Below are positions 36,640 through 49,352 of a DNA stretch of 64,000 bases, one piece after another. The translations under genes were made by a program, and so were the position numbers. This stretch comes from Tetracentron sinense. Taxonomy: Eukaryota > Streptophyta > Magnoliopsida > Trochodendrales > Trochodendraceae. The stretch is from contig CM026568.1 in the NCBI GenBank assembly GCA_015143295.1, positions 13,212,607 to 13,276,606 of the forward strand, read 5' to 3'. Below the pieces are notes generated by a model. That model did no database searches. It saw nothing but the letters and a program-made list of their open reading frames with translations, and was not told where the DNA came from. The stretch's first letter is position 1, and every line of letters begins with the position of its first letter.

Positions 36640-37171
36640 TAACAGGGAAATCATTGTGATTTCTAATTCAAATCGTTTCAGGCAAAAAGATTTAAATTGC
36701 AGGTGAATATTTTAATTGGGTAAATCTCATTCGATTTACGATTCAGATTGTGATATGCGATTCAAATCGTACGATTCATGTGATTCTAACAGAAAACATC
36801 TGTTACAAATCAATACTTAACAAAATATTTTAATGTTTTTTATTCTGTCAATTTTTTAAATGTGTTTTTTGTTTTTTAAGAAATGGGGAGAAACGTGAAA
36901 ATCTCTATTACAAACATATCAAAACCCCTATTTGGGTTTTCATGTTTGGGGAAGATTTCAACTTGGGCAAGACTTTTTGAATCAATAAAGACGAGATACT
37001 TTTTAATTCTAAAATGTTAGGTGAGATTAATTCTAAAAATTTACAAAATACTAGCCTCAGTCACAATCTTCCAATTATGCAAAGTAGTGGAAGATACAAG
37101 GGGCAGCAACATGTGCCAAATCATCTCTCTGTCATAAGGTAGCAACACCACGTTTTTCACCACCTTGCGTC
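36640..37171. other. Intergenic, no gene seen
   Basis: AT-rich spacer between the GAGC-rich element and the copia element. It contains CGATTCA/GATTCAAATCG words near 36730-36790 that form short inverted repeats. No coding potential. Confidence 0.5.
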
Positions 37172-38553
37172 TGTTGCCCAGGGATTGGACCCTAGAGAGG
37201 AGGTGGGAGGGGGTGGGAATAAGGTCTATGACAAATTAAAATTCTTTCTACTTCTTTAAGCATAATTTCAATTTAAATAAGTTAAAGAGAATAAAAATTT
37301 ATGTAATTTTATTTAATCAATTCAAACAAGAATATAAAGAAAAGAGTTAAAGAGAATGCAAACACGTTGACACACGATGTTGTTCATGAAGTTTGGCAAC
37401 CCGCCTACGTCCCCGCCTCAAGCTATACCCGCTAGAGGATTCACCACGATTTATACCCAATCGTACATTCTTCTTCCGGGTGAAGACCAGACCGTTACAA
37501 TCTCTTTCCGGGTAGAGATCACACCTTACAAAGTTGTCGGCTTCACGAACAAGACTCCCACGGACGTCTTGATTTCAATACACTCTGGATAGAAGAGGTT
37601 TACAATCTTGATTATGTTCCTTAGATGAGCTGATAAAGACTTTAACACTCTCTAAAAAATCTCCCAATGATTGGAGTTGAATGGTTCAAAAACTAGGATT
37701 TGGGGTTTCTAGGTTGAACTCGATAGATTTGGCAATTTAAGCTTTGAGTGAATGATTTGATTAATTGAAAGTATTGAAGTTCTTTTTTTCATTCATAAAT
37801 CAATCATATTTATAGCCCTTTCAATAATATAGCCGTTAGAGGCTTGATGATAACTCAAAGAGTGGTTAAAAACTAGCTATTGAAGTTGATTCCCGCAAGC
37901 AGTCGTTGACGAGTGAAACACTAAACTCAATCCTGAGCTACTGTTTCTTCCACTTGTCGACGAGTGCTGAGGCCACAGTCTCACTCGTCGACGAGTCATC
38001 TATCTTTTTTTACAGAAAACTCATCTTTACTTAACCAAAATTGATATGCATGATTTTTATGGTCTTATACTTTATCTTTATCAAGATTTTTATCATGTTT
38101 TAGGTCCTTAGAATGATATTTAATTGGGTCTTAAGGCACCTATGATCAATCTAAGTATTGAGCAATTCAACCAACTAAACTTTGAGGATTTTTTACATAA
38201 ATCCTAAGTACTCTCAAAGACTAAATAATAAACTATAAAACCTTCTTGAGAGTCTTCAATCTTCAATCTTAATCTTGAGTAGATTTGACTTTAGCTTCAA
38301 GATCCGACTTGCACTTTGGACATGATATTCAAAATGCTCAACTAGATCTAATTACTTTCTTATAACTTGATAGAAAATCTTTCTTGTTTGGTTGTTATTT
38401 TCATCTTTTTGCCTTGGATGATGTACTAATGCTCTTCATAAGTTGAATTACACTTAAACTCAATATAACATTAGTAGCACAAATGTCATTCTATTATTAT
38501 GTTATCATCAAAATCAAAGATGTTACCTTAGGTCAAAAACCTAAAGGCTAACA
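37172..38553 (-). repeat. 3' LTR of the copia element
   Basis: 1382 bp. The minus strand has ACTCGTCGACGAGT-type palindromes at plus 37896-38000, about 80-190 bp upstream of a TATA box (GGCTATAAATATG, plus about 37808-37820). The 71-codon plus-strand frame at 37377 also appears in the other LTR, but only because the LTRs are copies. Confidence 0.85.
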
Positions 38554-39460
38554 ATCTCCCCCTTTTTGATGATGACATAGTAATGAGATGAAATTGGTCA
38601 AGTTCTCCCTTAATATATGATTTAAATAGAATATTTGAGTTAAAGCTCCCCTTAAACATATGCATTAATTAAATTTAAGAATTTCATTTATTTGCATAAA
38701 GTTTAGATCATCTATTTATCATTAATTTTGTCAATTAGATTCAAGATATCACTTATGATTCCAATAGAAGATTAAGTAAGATTTTAATCATTTCATTACA
38801 TATTTCTCTCTCATGGCAACATCAAAAAGATAAAACAAATTAGCACTAAAGATTTTCAAGCATGAAACCAATTATTTCAATCAAGCTCATTCAAATTTAG
38901 AAGATATTCATTTCAAAGCATAAGTGCATACATTCAGTCTCTATTCATTCATCATATAATATATTCAATCATATATGAAATCGAATCATTATTACAAAGC
39001 ACACATTATCAAATAGTGAACAAGAATATTCTAATTTTTGAGCTTGTTAGATAGTTGCTTTCTAATAACCAGTGTGGATAACAAAAACTTACAATACCAC
39101 TCAGTTGAACATAGTGCAGTGATACATATCAATCATTCACCATTCAAAACATAACATAGTATTTCAAAATTTTAAAGCATCAATTTAAATCAAACATATC
39201 ATCATTCATTCAATCAAGACATACTTTTTCATAGTATAAGTTCATACCAATTATTCATACATCTCAAGCATATTATCAAAACATTCATGTATCCAAAACA
39301 TGTTTCAAACAATCATAACATCATAATCAAAGCATATCAAAACATACTATGCATTCATCAAGCATGATCAAGCAATCATAATATCATTCAAAACATATCA
39401 TGTTTAATCACATACAAGGAAATCATTTAAATTTATCATTAAGCACATTTCCTTTTTCAT

Positions 39461-41060
39461 TTGATGAAACCTACAAGTTTAGGTTACACCCTTTGGTACT
39501 CAAACCATTTTTGGTTTAACAAGGTTATCTTTTGGACGAATTGTTCCTTTTGGAATCCAAATTTGCTTAACCTTCTTATTATCAACGATTTTATATTTAG
39601 CACTAAATGTATTGAAAAATTTTTGATAATTATTTTGTTTCTTAAATTGATTATAGCCTAGTCCGACTTTATCAAAAACACATTTTTGGTTTCTAAGTAT
39701 TGTATCTAAGGTCTTTTTACCATTTGTGAATTTTGTTACAATGCTTTTTAAGTCATCAACCTTAGCATTTAAATTTTCACATTCCTTGCATTCATTGGTT
39801 GATACTTGAGGTATTGAAACTATTTGTTCATTTTCAAAATTTCATTGTCTTCTATTAATTTTTTTTTCTCCTTTTTTAAGAAGTCATTTAGATTTACAAA
39901 AGAAGAGTTTTCATTTTTGAGCTTTTTATTATTTCAAACTAATTTTTCAAATTCTTCATAATGTTCATCATAAGCTTCTTGTAATTCATCAAAAGAAAGA
40001 GATTCATCTTGGGAAGATTTTACGTCGTCCTCATGGACCATGAGGCCGAGAGTGACTTGCTCCCCATCACTTGAGCTTGCATCCGACTCACTTCTATCAG
40101 ATTCATCCCATGTAGCTTTCATTGTCATTTTCTTATAACTTTGACTCTTCTTGAATAAGGGACACTCCGGCTCGATGTGTCCGGGCTTATTGCACTCATA
40201 GCAAATAATCTCTTCTTCTTTGCTCAATTTTCCCTTGATGCGTTCCTTGGAAAATTCTTTCTTGAATACTCTCTTTTTAAAGTTCTTTTTATGCTTCAAA
40301 TATTTCTTGAATTTTTTAGTCATCTTCTCAATCTCATCTTCTTCACTTCCATTCATTTGTGAGGATTTCAAGGCATGTCCCTTCTTGGATGTTGGCTCAG
40401 CCTCTTGTTCCTTCATTATCACGTCGTGAGTCATGATGGATCCAAAAAGTTCGTCCATCGGCAACTTGGTGAAATCTTTCACTTTTTGAATTGCTATGAC
40501 TTTAGGTGCCCATTCCTTTGATAGTGAGTGAAGTATCTTCCTCACATTTTTTTGCATTTAGGTACACCTTACCAAGAGATTTTAAGTCATTAGTAATGTT
40601 TGTGAATCTAGTAAACATATTTGAAATAGATTCATCTGGTTCCATTTTAAACAATTCAAATTTATGGACTAACCTACTAATTTTCTCTTCTTTAACTTGG
40701 TTTGTCCCTTCATAGGTAACTTGGAGTTTATCCCAAATTTCATTTGCGGAGTCACAAACAGACATTCTATTAAACTCTTGGGGGCTTGAGACACAATATA
40801 AATTGCTTATAGTCTTAACATTAATTTGAATGAATTTAATATCGACTTGAGTCCATTCATCCTCATCCATTGGTATTTCACTACCAATGACAATTTTAAT
40901 GGGGATGTGTGGACCATTTACTATAACTTGTCAACATTTATAGTCAAAAGCTTGAATGAAATGTATCATTCTCACTTTCCAATAGTTATAGTTTTCACCA
41001 TTTAACAATTGTGGTGTAAGGGTAGATTGGCCTTCTCCTATGGTAAACACATTAATATAT
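39461..41060 (-). pseudogene. copia gag remnant with CCHC zinc knuckle
   Basis: Read on the minus strand. It starts near 41050 (LTPQLLNGENYNYWKVRM), continues through 40502-40870 (FNRMSVCDSANEIWDKLQ, the UBN2-type core) and 40557-39934 (zinc knuckle CYECNKPGHIEPEC, and the acidic LGLMVHEDD...QEAYDEHYEEFEKL typical of SIRE-type gag). The C-terminal part lies in shifted frames down to about 39470 (FDKVGLGYN, then KMVWVPKG). At least three frame breaks separate these pieces. Domains are in the normal order. Confidence 0.85.
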
Positions 41061-41136
41061 CTATTTTTGCAAATTAAAATCTTTTCTCTAAGATGATTAA
41101 ATCTTTTATAAAAACAGAGACCTAGTTGATACCAAT

Positions 41137-42472
41137 TGTTGCACAAGGATTAGGCCCTAGAGGGGGAGGGGGTGAATAGGGTCTATGGCAAATTAAAATT
41201 ATTTCTGCTTCCCTAAGCCTAATTTCAACTTAAACAAGTTAAAGGAAATATAAATTTATGCAATTATACTTGATCAATTCAAATAAGAATATAAAGAGAA
41301 TGCAAACAGGTTGATACACATGTTGTTCACGAGGTTCGGTAACCCGCCTACGTCTCCGCCTCAAGCTATACTCGTTAGAGGATTCACCACAATTTATACC
41401 CAATCGTATAGTCTTCTTCTAGGTGAAGACCAAACCATTACAATCTCTTTTCAGGTAGAGATTACACCTTACAAAGCTGTCGACTTCACTGACAAGACTC
41501 CCACAGACGTCTTGATTTCAATACACTCTTGATAGAAGATGTTTACAATCTCGATTATGCTCCTTAGATGAGCTGATAAATACTTTAACACTCTCTAGAA
41601 AATCTCCCAAAGATTGGAGTTGAATAGATCAAAAACTAGGATTTGGGGTTTCCAGGTTGAACTCGATAGATTTAGAAATGTAAGCTTTGAGTGAATGATT
41701 TGATTAATTGGAAGTATTGAAGTTCTTTTTTCCATTCATAAATCATTCCTATTTAGAGCCCTTTTCATAATATAGTCGTTGGAGGCTTGATGATAACTCA
41801 AAGAGCCGTTAACAACTAGTCGTTGAAGTTGGTTCCCCAAGCAGTAGTCGACGAGTGCACCAATGCATTGTCCAGTCATCGACAAGTGCTGAGACCACAG
41901 TCTCACTCGTCGACGAGTCCTCTGTATTTTTACAGAAAACTTATCTTGGCTTAACCAAATTGATAGGTATGATTTTCATGGTCTTATACTTTATCTTTAA
42001 CAAGATTTTTATCATGTTTTAGGTCATTAGAATGATATTCAATTAGGTCTTAAGACACCTATGGTCAATCTAAGTATTGAGCAATTCAACCGACCAAACT
42101 TTGAGGATTTCTTACATAAATCCTAAGTACTCTCAAAGACTAAATAATGAATTATAAAACCTTCTTGAGAGTCTTCAATTTGCAATCTTGATCTTGAGTA
42201 GATTTGGCTTTAGCTGCAAGATCTGACTTGGACTTTGGGCATGATCTTCAATATATTCAACTTGATTTAATTGCTTTCTTATAGCTTGATGAAGAATCTT
42301 TCTTGCTTAGTTGCTATTTTCATCTTTTTGTCTTGAATGATGTGTCAATGCTCTTCATAAGCTGTATTACACTTAAACTTAATAGAACATTAGTAACACA
42401 AATGTCATTCTATTATTGTGTTATCATCAAAATCAAAGATGTTATCTTAGGTCAAAAACCTAAGGGCTAACA
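41137..42472 (-). repeat. 5' LTR of the copia element
   Basis: 1336 bp. It shares with the other LTR the GTCGACGAGT palindrome cluster (plus 41848-41920). The TATA position has mutated (plus TCCTATTTAGAGCCC against CATATTTATAGCCC), so this copy may no longer initiate transcription. Confidence 0.85.
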
Positions 42473-42937
42473 TCATCTACTCCTCAAGAATTTATGTTAT
42501 TTAATGATGTTTTTTTTTTTACTTGGGGAAGATAACATAGGGGCCAATTGTATCGTTTTATTGGTTAATATAAAGCAACTTACAAAAAAAAAAGGTGACA
42601 GAGTCAGAGTCCATACAATTTGCTCTCGACTTGGACAAGCTGAAGAAATGAAATGTGTTGCATTTGTTATTAGTACTAATTGAGATTGTAGGTGCATAAT
42701 AAATTTATTAATAAATAGATGTAATAAAGAAAACTCTTATTAAATTAGCCTTTACTAGTTGAAGAAGAAACAGGGAGAGGAGAGGAGACGCGACGCAACC
42801 AAAGAAGTTCAATAGGGAGAGGAGAGGAGACACAACCGAAGAAGTTCAATTGGTTTAGGGTTTTAGGATTTATAATAGATTAGTTATGTTAGTTGAGAAA
42901 AAAAAAATTTATCATTTATTTTTTTGAGTCCTTCAAG
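42473..42937. other. Intergenic, no gene seen
   Basis: AT-rich. A local duplication of about 58 bp (GGGAGAGGAGAGGAGAC...GAAGTTCAAT) lies at 42774-42851. Confidence 0.6.
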
Positions 42938-42978
42938 TAAGAATGCCACTTTGCCTTGTGGTGGTGCTTTTTTTTTTG

Positions 42979-43540
42979 GTTAACAGGTAAAAATTTCATT
43001 CAAGTATGGAAACAGACAAGGTCCAAAGATAGGACATGATCCCTGTTTGGACTAGAGAAATCTCCTACAAAATACTCTAAGGAAGACATGCGAATACTCT
43101 CATTAAGTGCTTTTTGAGCAATAGAATGAGCCATTTGCCTCCCTATTAATATACTCGAAATGCACTTCGATACATTTTTGGGCTAACATCTTAATATCTT
43201 CAATAATAGAGCTGATTTCTACATGAAGAAGAGAAGAAAAACTGGAGATAAAATCCACAATCTCTTTTGAATCAGATTCAATGATGATTCTCCTCTAATT
43301 TTTGGCGATAGCCAATAATAGACCGAGACGAACAACCTTTGCCTCTGCTATGCGAGCAGACCCCCCCCCCCCCCCCCCCCCCGAGCATTTAACTAAGCTT
43401 CCAAGTTCTAGCCCTTCCGAATTTCTTGCAAATGCACCTGCTCCAGTCGCCAGACCACTAGGAAGAGCTGCCCCGTCAACATTTGTAAAGTCCATGTTTT
43501 TTATGTTGGCATATTCCGGTGTCAAAACAAGTGAATCTAG
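42979..43540 (-). pseudogene. LINE RNase H domain and 3' end
   Basis: On the minus strand, FTNVDGA, GAGAFARNSEGLELGS, ARIAEAKVVRLGLLLAIAK, then after a stop RRIIIESDSKEIVDFI and INREANRMAHSIAQKA: the RNase H fold of plant L1 elements in order, including DGA and the ESDS acidic motif. A 22-base C run (43361-43382) encodes a run of glycines that related domains lack. The 3' untranslated region ends TTTTTACCTGTTAACC and an A tail. Confidence 0.85.
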
Positions 43541-44049
43541 GTGTCTAGGTGGGTTGTAGAGACCCCGAATCTTTTTCATGTTTTTACTTCATTGTATTAG
43601 GGGTATTATAGTCCTTGTGATGTTTTGATGTTTATTGTATTATATATTTATTTGGTGTGGTGTAAACTAGGCTTAATCAAACTTGTAACGGAGGGATGTC
43701 ATATCACACCCTAAACTTTAGGAAGCTCTAGTTTTGGCACCGTTTACTGGAATTGAGTGATTCTTGAACCATTAGAAATTTGTTGGAAACCTCTTCGAAG
43801 TTCATGTTTAATGTTTTTCCTTATTTTGAGTTTAAGCCAAGTCAATGGTGGGTTTTATCTAATCGAATTGCAGATCAGTCAACTTTAGGGATAATTTAGT
43901 CTATTAATTAAGTGGAATTTAGAAATTCTAACATACCAGAAATGTTCGTTATCGAGAGACGAATCCAACCCAAGTTGAATCGTCAAAATTCGTCGAGCGA
44001 GTCAAAAGTTATGGCCAAAACAGTAGAGTAGGTCAAAAATCTGTAGGCA

Positions 44050-44216
44050 ACCGATCGCTCGGTCAGAAGTAGCGATCGATCGGTCCAAAACCGATCGATC
44101 GGTAGCTATCGACTGGTCCAAAATTTTGTATGGGAAAATTTTTCAGAGAGTGTGTTTTTGACCGATCGATCGGTAGGCGATCGCTCGGTCATAACCACCG
44201 ATCGCTCGGTCTTTCG
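44050..44216 (+). promoter_or_regulatory. ACCGATCGATCGGT palindrome cluster, second copy
   Basis: Seven or so sites (GACCGATCGATCGGT, CCGATCGCTCGGT, GCGATCGATCGGT) lie 60-225 bp upstream of the TATA box. This mirrors 15336-15520. Confidence 0.75.
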
Positions 44217-44275
44217 TGATTTTTACAGAATTTTAGTATGGGCATTTTGGTCTTTTTGTTCTCAGACCTTGGGGC

Positions 44276-44283
44276 TATAAATA
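44276..44283 (+). promoter_or_regulatory. TATA box of the second gypsy solo LTR
   Basis: TATAAATA between the palindrome cluster and a GA-rich leader (GAGGGAGAGGG). Position and context match the box at 15271-15277. Confidence 0.65.
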
Positions 44284-44623
44284 GGGGTTTCTACTCAAAA
44301 TATTAAAATACTCTACCTATTTCTAACCTAATTTGGCAAAAAAGGGGAGAAAACCTAGGGTTTGAGGGAGAGGGTTGCTTGGAGAAGAAGGAGGTTGCTA
44401 GAAGATTAAGGGGAAAGCTTCGAGATCGTCCTCAAAGCTTCTCCAAATCTTTGGATTGTATGGATGAAATTATGATTTGATGAATGCATGAAAAGGTAGA
44501 GAAACAATGGATTTATATTATGTGTACTCAAGGTGTTTGTGAAAATGCTTGAGAGGATAAATGCTATTATACTCTTATGAAATAGTGGTAAATAGATCAT
44601 GAATTGTGTTAAGAATTATGATA

Positions 44624-44694
<71 letters not shown>

Positions 44695-45825
44695 ATTGTT
44701 TGGTAAGTATATCTAATTACTTGCATGGAAATTGGTAGTTGGGAAGGTAAGAACTTAGAGGAACATCTCTCAAACCGGGAATTCTCTAACTATTTGGTAT
44801 GGGACATATAGTGGAGTTTCCATGGTGGGAGATCGGAATCTAAGCAATTACCGACTTGAATGTTAATTTCGACACTTAAGTACACAAGCACGTGTATGTT
44901 AAGATAAGAGTCTCACAAGTCACACATGTGGACCACAAGCATGAGCATGACATATGTATGACATTCTGATAAGCACAAGCATGGCATGGTCCGTATCCGC
45001 CAAGAACGGCATGCCAATTACATTTGATTCTTAGGCATGGTCCGTATCCGCCAAGAACGGCATGTCAACCATTTGATTCTTAGACATGGTCCGTATCCGC
45101 CAAGAACGGCATGTCACATCATTGTATGATCTGAATAAGTGCATAAGCATAAGCATCTCACAAGCACGAGGTCTTATAAGCATAAGCAACTCATAAGTGT
45201 ATTGTCTTCCAAGTCTAAGATTCTCACAAGTACACGAGTCAAGGTAATGATATGATGTATATGTGCACACGTTCTTCCACACTCTGATCATGTTATTATG
45301 TTATTGGATATGTTTCTAACTAAGTGCAGGTATCTTATTATTGTTGGTTGGATTTTATATACACTGAGTACCTTTGTGCTCAACCAGACTTCGTCTTGGC
45401 AGGTTTAGAGCAGGAGTACACGGCGGAGCCGTGGGTTGAGGAAACATACGTAGAGGAAGGAGGTGAAGGTGAGCCTTCTGAGGAGGGAGCCAAAGACTTG
45501 GGTGGCTACACCTCTTAGTTTTTATTTCATTTGATTGGGAGAGTGTATTAGACTTGAGTAGATGTTGCTTAGTAGACCTTTATAGTTGTGTATCAAACTC
45601 TTTGGTTTTAGTTGTATTTTTCAGACCTTTTGGTTTAGAGTGAGTTGTATATGTTTACCGTAGACTTTTGCTATTTGATTATAGTTTGTATACCAGAATT
45701 TTATTATCCTCATTTTTGGAGACTCGTGTTAGTGTGCCTTGCATGTCATGGATTTTAAGTAGGTTTAAGTAATGTGGCGATCCCAAAGTCCTATTTTAGC
45801 CTTGTAGGATTTTGGGGTCGTTACA

Positions 45826-47265
45826 TGAGTATCTTGTGTCATTGCCCTTCAAGCATTTGCAAACAAGAGAAGTTGAAGACCGTTGAAGACTCGGTTGATC
45901 ATTTCCTTCATAGGATGGTATGTGACCTAAATACCATGTGACCATAGGTGGGATTTGACCTAGAATAATCCTAACATGATGCCTTAGGTGGTAAGCATCC
46001 TAGTCTAATCATACGGACCCTAGGTGATGAGATAAGTAGTGCAAAACATGATAAAAATTCTGAAATTTTTCAAAAAACCAAGGTTGCTTGAAAGTGGCAT
46101 ATCTCCCAAACCGTAGCTCTTATTTCGCTCTATAATATGTCAAATCGATTACGTCGAAAAAAGCTACAACTTTTGTCAATGGATCAAGGGCTAAAAATGA
46201 AGTTCGAAATTCGGTATTTACCTCAGGGTCGACCCTGGGCGTTGAGGGTTGACCCTGAAGTGTTAAATATTACTATGGTGCAAATTTCCAGCAAGTGCAA
46301 ATATTGAGGGTCGACCCATGAGGATACTTGGGTCGACCCAAGTGCACATTTGGGTTGACCCAAGTATCCTTTGAGGGTCGACCCTGATATGGGAAATCAT
46401 TCCTATACGATTTTTTCCTTCCTCTTTGGTTTTTAAACCACTTTAGCAACTTCCAAAGCTTGGTTTTGATTCCCTATAAAGTTAGAACCCTTCTACTTCG
46501 TGGAGCACAACTGAGGGAGTGTGTGGAGGGTATTTTTAAGTTTCTCTAGAGTTCATAAAACCTATGGAATCTATTTTTCTCAACCCCTTTTGTTAGTGCA
46601 TTAAACCTAGAGTTTGCAAGCCCAAAGTTCCAATTTTGCTTGTTTGGACTTGTCCTTTGAAGGAGTCTATTTAGGTATTGATTTTTATAAAACCATCAAC
46701 CCGTTCTGGATAGAACAACTTGGCCGGAGTGTTCTGGAGCCTTTGCGAAGGAGATCGATCTGAGAAGGATCGTGGATGTGTGAATTGGTCGGTGGAATCC
46801 AAAGCCGTCATTGACGGAGATCGATCGGAAGATCGTGGACTATTTTTGAGACACAAAGAGAAGTACGAGCGGCTACAATTGATCACAGGACTTGTGAGTA
46901 CGTGATGAATTTTCAAGGCGTGGAGGACTAAGAACTGAAGGATCGTAGTGTCGAGTCCGAAGGAGTCAAGTTCGAGTCTTGTAAGTTTTTGTTTACTTTG
47001 TCTTAGTGATTTCTCTTAGCTGGACTAGATCCCGTGATTTTTCCCAGAAGGGTTTCCACGTAAAAAGCTTTGTGTTATGGTTTGCTTGGTTTTCTATTTC
47101 CGCACTTAAACTTTATCATCCTTTAAATTAATAACTTAATTGTTGAAATATTAAAAATGGTAGATAAACTTTTAGGGAGACCGAACCATCCCCTTGAACT
47201 TGTGAGATTCTCAACTCAAACCCTAGATTTGAGGTTCACCGAATTGTTTTTTCAACATTTACTTT
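45826..47265 (+). mobile_element. LTR-like insertion in the LINE, family unknown
   Basis: With the short piece 43541-43554 it forms one insertion that the gypsy solo LTR later split. AATCTAG flanks the whole (43534-43540 and 47266-47272), and the LINE reading continues across it (PPIGQLDSLVL once the insert is removed). LTR-like traits: GGGTCGACCC palindromes (46226-46392), a TATA box (CCTATAAAGTT, about 46475) and a U5-like stretch ending TTTTTTCAACA at 47257. The 7-bp flank and unclear termini keep me from calling it a normal solo LTR. No coding frame of note. Confidence 0.6.
46226..46392 (+). promoter_or_regulatory. Cluster of GGGTCGACCC palindromes
   Basis: CAGGGTCGACCCTG, GAGGGTCGACCC, TTGGGTCGACCCAA, TTGGGTTGACCCAA and GAGGGTCGACCCTG within 167 bp, ending about 85 bp upstream of the putative TATA box. 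Confidence 0.75.
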
Positions 47266-49352
47266 AATCTAGTTGGCCTATGGGGGGCTCTACTTAGGCT
47301 CCGACACTGAATTAACATATGTTGTATTTGGTTTACAGAACTCATTAGCAAGAGAATTTGCTCTCTGGATTGCTTGGTCTACGTCCGGAATAGCTCCATT
47401 GAAAACCACATCGTTACGAAGTAACCATATACACCAAATAGTAGTACTTAACCGAATAGCCAGCTCATGGTTATTCTTCTCAATCTCAGCGACCTCAGAC
47501 CACCTACCCACCATTTGAAAAAGACTGGGTAGCAACCTCAGGTAGACAGAGGGATAGATGTGATCCAAACCAAATACACCTTGACACTGGACACTCAAGA
47601 AATAGATGGGAACTAGTTTCCTCAGCTGCTTTGCATAAAGGACAGACCCCCTCGACCTCCACCTTTTTTTTTTTTTTCCGGAGGTTGTAAGCCACTGCAA
47701 TAGCCTCATGACAGACACACCACACAAAATTCTGGATTTTGGGAGGAACAAAGACTTTCCATAATTTTTTCCACACTTTTTTCATTTGTGTACCAAAATT
47801 TAAGCTACAAGAGGTCATCCGAGCAGTTTGGATTTCCTGGGCTAGATGAGAAGCTGTTTTAACTAAAAACTCACTAGATTTTGAGTAGTGCCCGATAAGT
47901 TTATCTGGATCACCATGGATACTCACTGGAATTTTCCTAATTTCCAACAAAGATGCTCTAGGAAAAATAGTTCTAATCCGGTCCCAATCCCAACTATCAC
48001 CCGATGGAACCATAAGCAATGCAACTTTATCCTCATTTGGTCTAAACAAAGGATGAGATAAGGGTTTAAATTGGGGCAGATTTGGAACCCAAAGGTCTTT
48101 CTAGATCCGAACCTCACAACCAAATGCCAACGCAGCCCCTTTCTCAAAATATCCCGGCTTGCCAACAAACTCCACCACCCCAGGATGGCCTACCTCCTAC
48201 TTTTGCATCCAAGAAAGATGATTTGGGAAAATACAAAGCCTTCATCAATTGTGCCCATACCAAATGTGGATTTTGAATCAGCCTCCACTTGAGCTTTGCA
48301 AGAAGACCCAAGTTAAAAGCTTGGATATTTCGAAATCCCATACCCCCCTTTCTCCTTTGGAAGGCATAATGTATTCCAACTAACCCAATGAATAGGATGA
48401 TCCTTTCCTTGACTCCACCAAAAACGGGATATAGTAGACGTAACCTCTTTTATCCATCCAATAGTGATTTTAAAGCAACTCATTGCAAAGGATGGAATTG
48501 CTTGAATTACTACCTTAATGAGAACACCACGACCAACTTGGGTTAGTAGAGAGCCTGCCCAACCCTGTAAACGATTATTAACCCGATTCTTCAAGCTCTC
48601 AAAAACTTGTTTTTTAGATCTCCTGAACTCAGATGGCAATCCCAAATATTTTTCAGAGTAAGAGAGATTTCGCAAATGAAGTATTTTCCCAATCATTCTT
48701 CGGAATCAATTGGGAGTATTGGAGCTGAAAGCAACACCTGTCTTGTGGAAATTTAATTTTTGACCTGAAGCTTTTCCAAAATGGTTGAGGGTATCCATAA
48801 GGTTAGCAGCTTCGTCAAGGTTAGCTTTTAACGAGATCAAGCAATCGTCCGCAAAGAATAGGTGTGAAATAGTTGGTGCACCCCTACCAATTTTCAAACC
48901 ACTAATCTTTCTTTCATGGCCTGCAGAGATAAGGAGACTAGAAAGGATTTCAGCACAAAATAGAAATAAATAAGGGGAGAGAGGGTCACCTTGCCTAATG
49001 CCTCCTTCTGGTTGGAAAAATCCCTTCGGTTCCCCATTTAGTAAAACTGAATAGGAAACGGTAGTAACACACTGCTGGAGAAGCTTTAACCAATTCTCAC
49101 AAAAACCCAGCTTTTTCATTGCCCCAAAAAGGAATGGCCACTCGACCCGATCGTTAGCTTTATTGAGATCTAACTTGACAGCCATACTTCGATTTGGCCC
49201 TCCCTTTTGCCTTTTCAAATAATGACTAACCTCATGTGCTATCAATATATTGTCGAAGATTTGCCGACTTCCACAGGATTAATGATATTTGGTAGAATAG
49301 GACGTAATCCATCGGCCATAACCTTTGCAATTACTTTATAAATGACATTTGT
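47266..49352 (-). pseudogene. LINE reverse transcriptase and zinc-RVT region
   Basis: Minus strand. From about 49350: NVIYKVIAKVMADGLRPIL, then (49245-48706) MAVKLDLNKANDRVEW, GGIRQGDPLSPYLFLFCAE and the catalytic FADD box in HLFFADDCLISL. Then 48696-48313 (YLGLPSEFRRSKKQVF, GWAGSLLTQVGRGVLIK) and 48049-47504, the C-terminal zinc-RVT region (KKLWKVFVPPKIQNFVW, CPLCKAAEETSSHLFLECP). It is broken into at least five frames with stops between them. The domain order is normal for plant L1 elements. Confidence 0.9.

Larger units (their letters stand above)
37172..42472 (-). mobile_element. Non-autonomous Ty1/copia element (SIRE-like), gag only
   Basis: LTRs 37172-38553 and 41137-42472 (minus-strand start TGTTAGCC, end GCAACA) enclose an internal region read on the minus strand. 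The primer site TTGGTATCAACTAGG (41121-41135) lies next to the 5' LTR, and a polypurine tract AAAAAGGGGGAGAT (38554-38567) next to the 3' LTR. Only gag is recognisable; the stretch 38568-39460 where pol should start has none, so the element must depend on pol supplied in trans, if it is active at all. The LTRs differ clearly (more than the Athila pair), so the insertion is older. No convincing 5-bp duplication remains (GCGTC against TCATC). Confidence 0.88.
43555..45825 (+). mobile_element. Solo LTR, gypsy type, 2271 bp, nested in the LINE
   Basis: Ends TGTAGAGACCCCG and GGGGTCGTTACA, with flanking TGGGT (43550-43554) and TGAGT (45826-45830), a 5-bp duplication with one change. It is the same family as 13877-15741: the palindrome cluster and the sequence leading into it align, on the opposite strand. 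TATA at 44276-44283 (CTATAAATAGGGG). U5 contains three ~51-bp repeats of CATGGTCCGTATCCGCC (44981-45113). A (TA)n run lies at about 44625-44691. No internal coding sequence. The 64-codon frame at 45324 sits within the LTR and has no homologue that I recognise. Confidence 0.82.

Noticed and set aside
37377-37592. Conserved 71-73 codon frame in both copia LTRs (also 41311-41532)
   Set aside because: Similarity follows from LTR duplication; no known domain, and on the strand opposite to the element.
43302-43559. Plus-strand frame with a poly-proline run
   Set aside because: Antisense shadow of the LINE RNase H domain; the prolines come from the C22 tract.
44981-45113. CRISPR-like repeat-spacer pattern
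   Set aside because: Three 51-bp near-identical tandem repeats in an LTR, without unique spacers, in a plant nuclear genome.
45324-45518. 64-codon frame ending EGEPSEEGAKDLGGYTS
   Set aside because: It lies in the U5 part of a solo LTR, and the family's other LTR has no equivalent frame.
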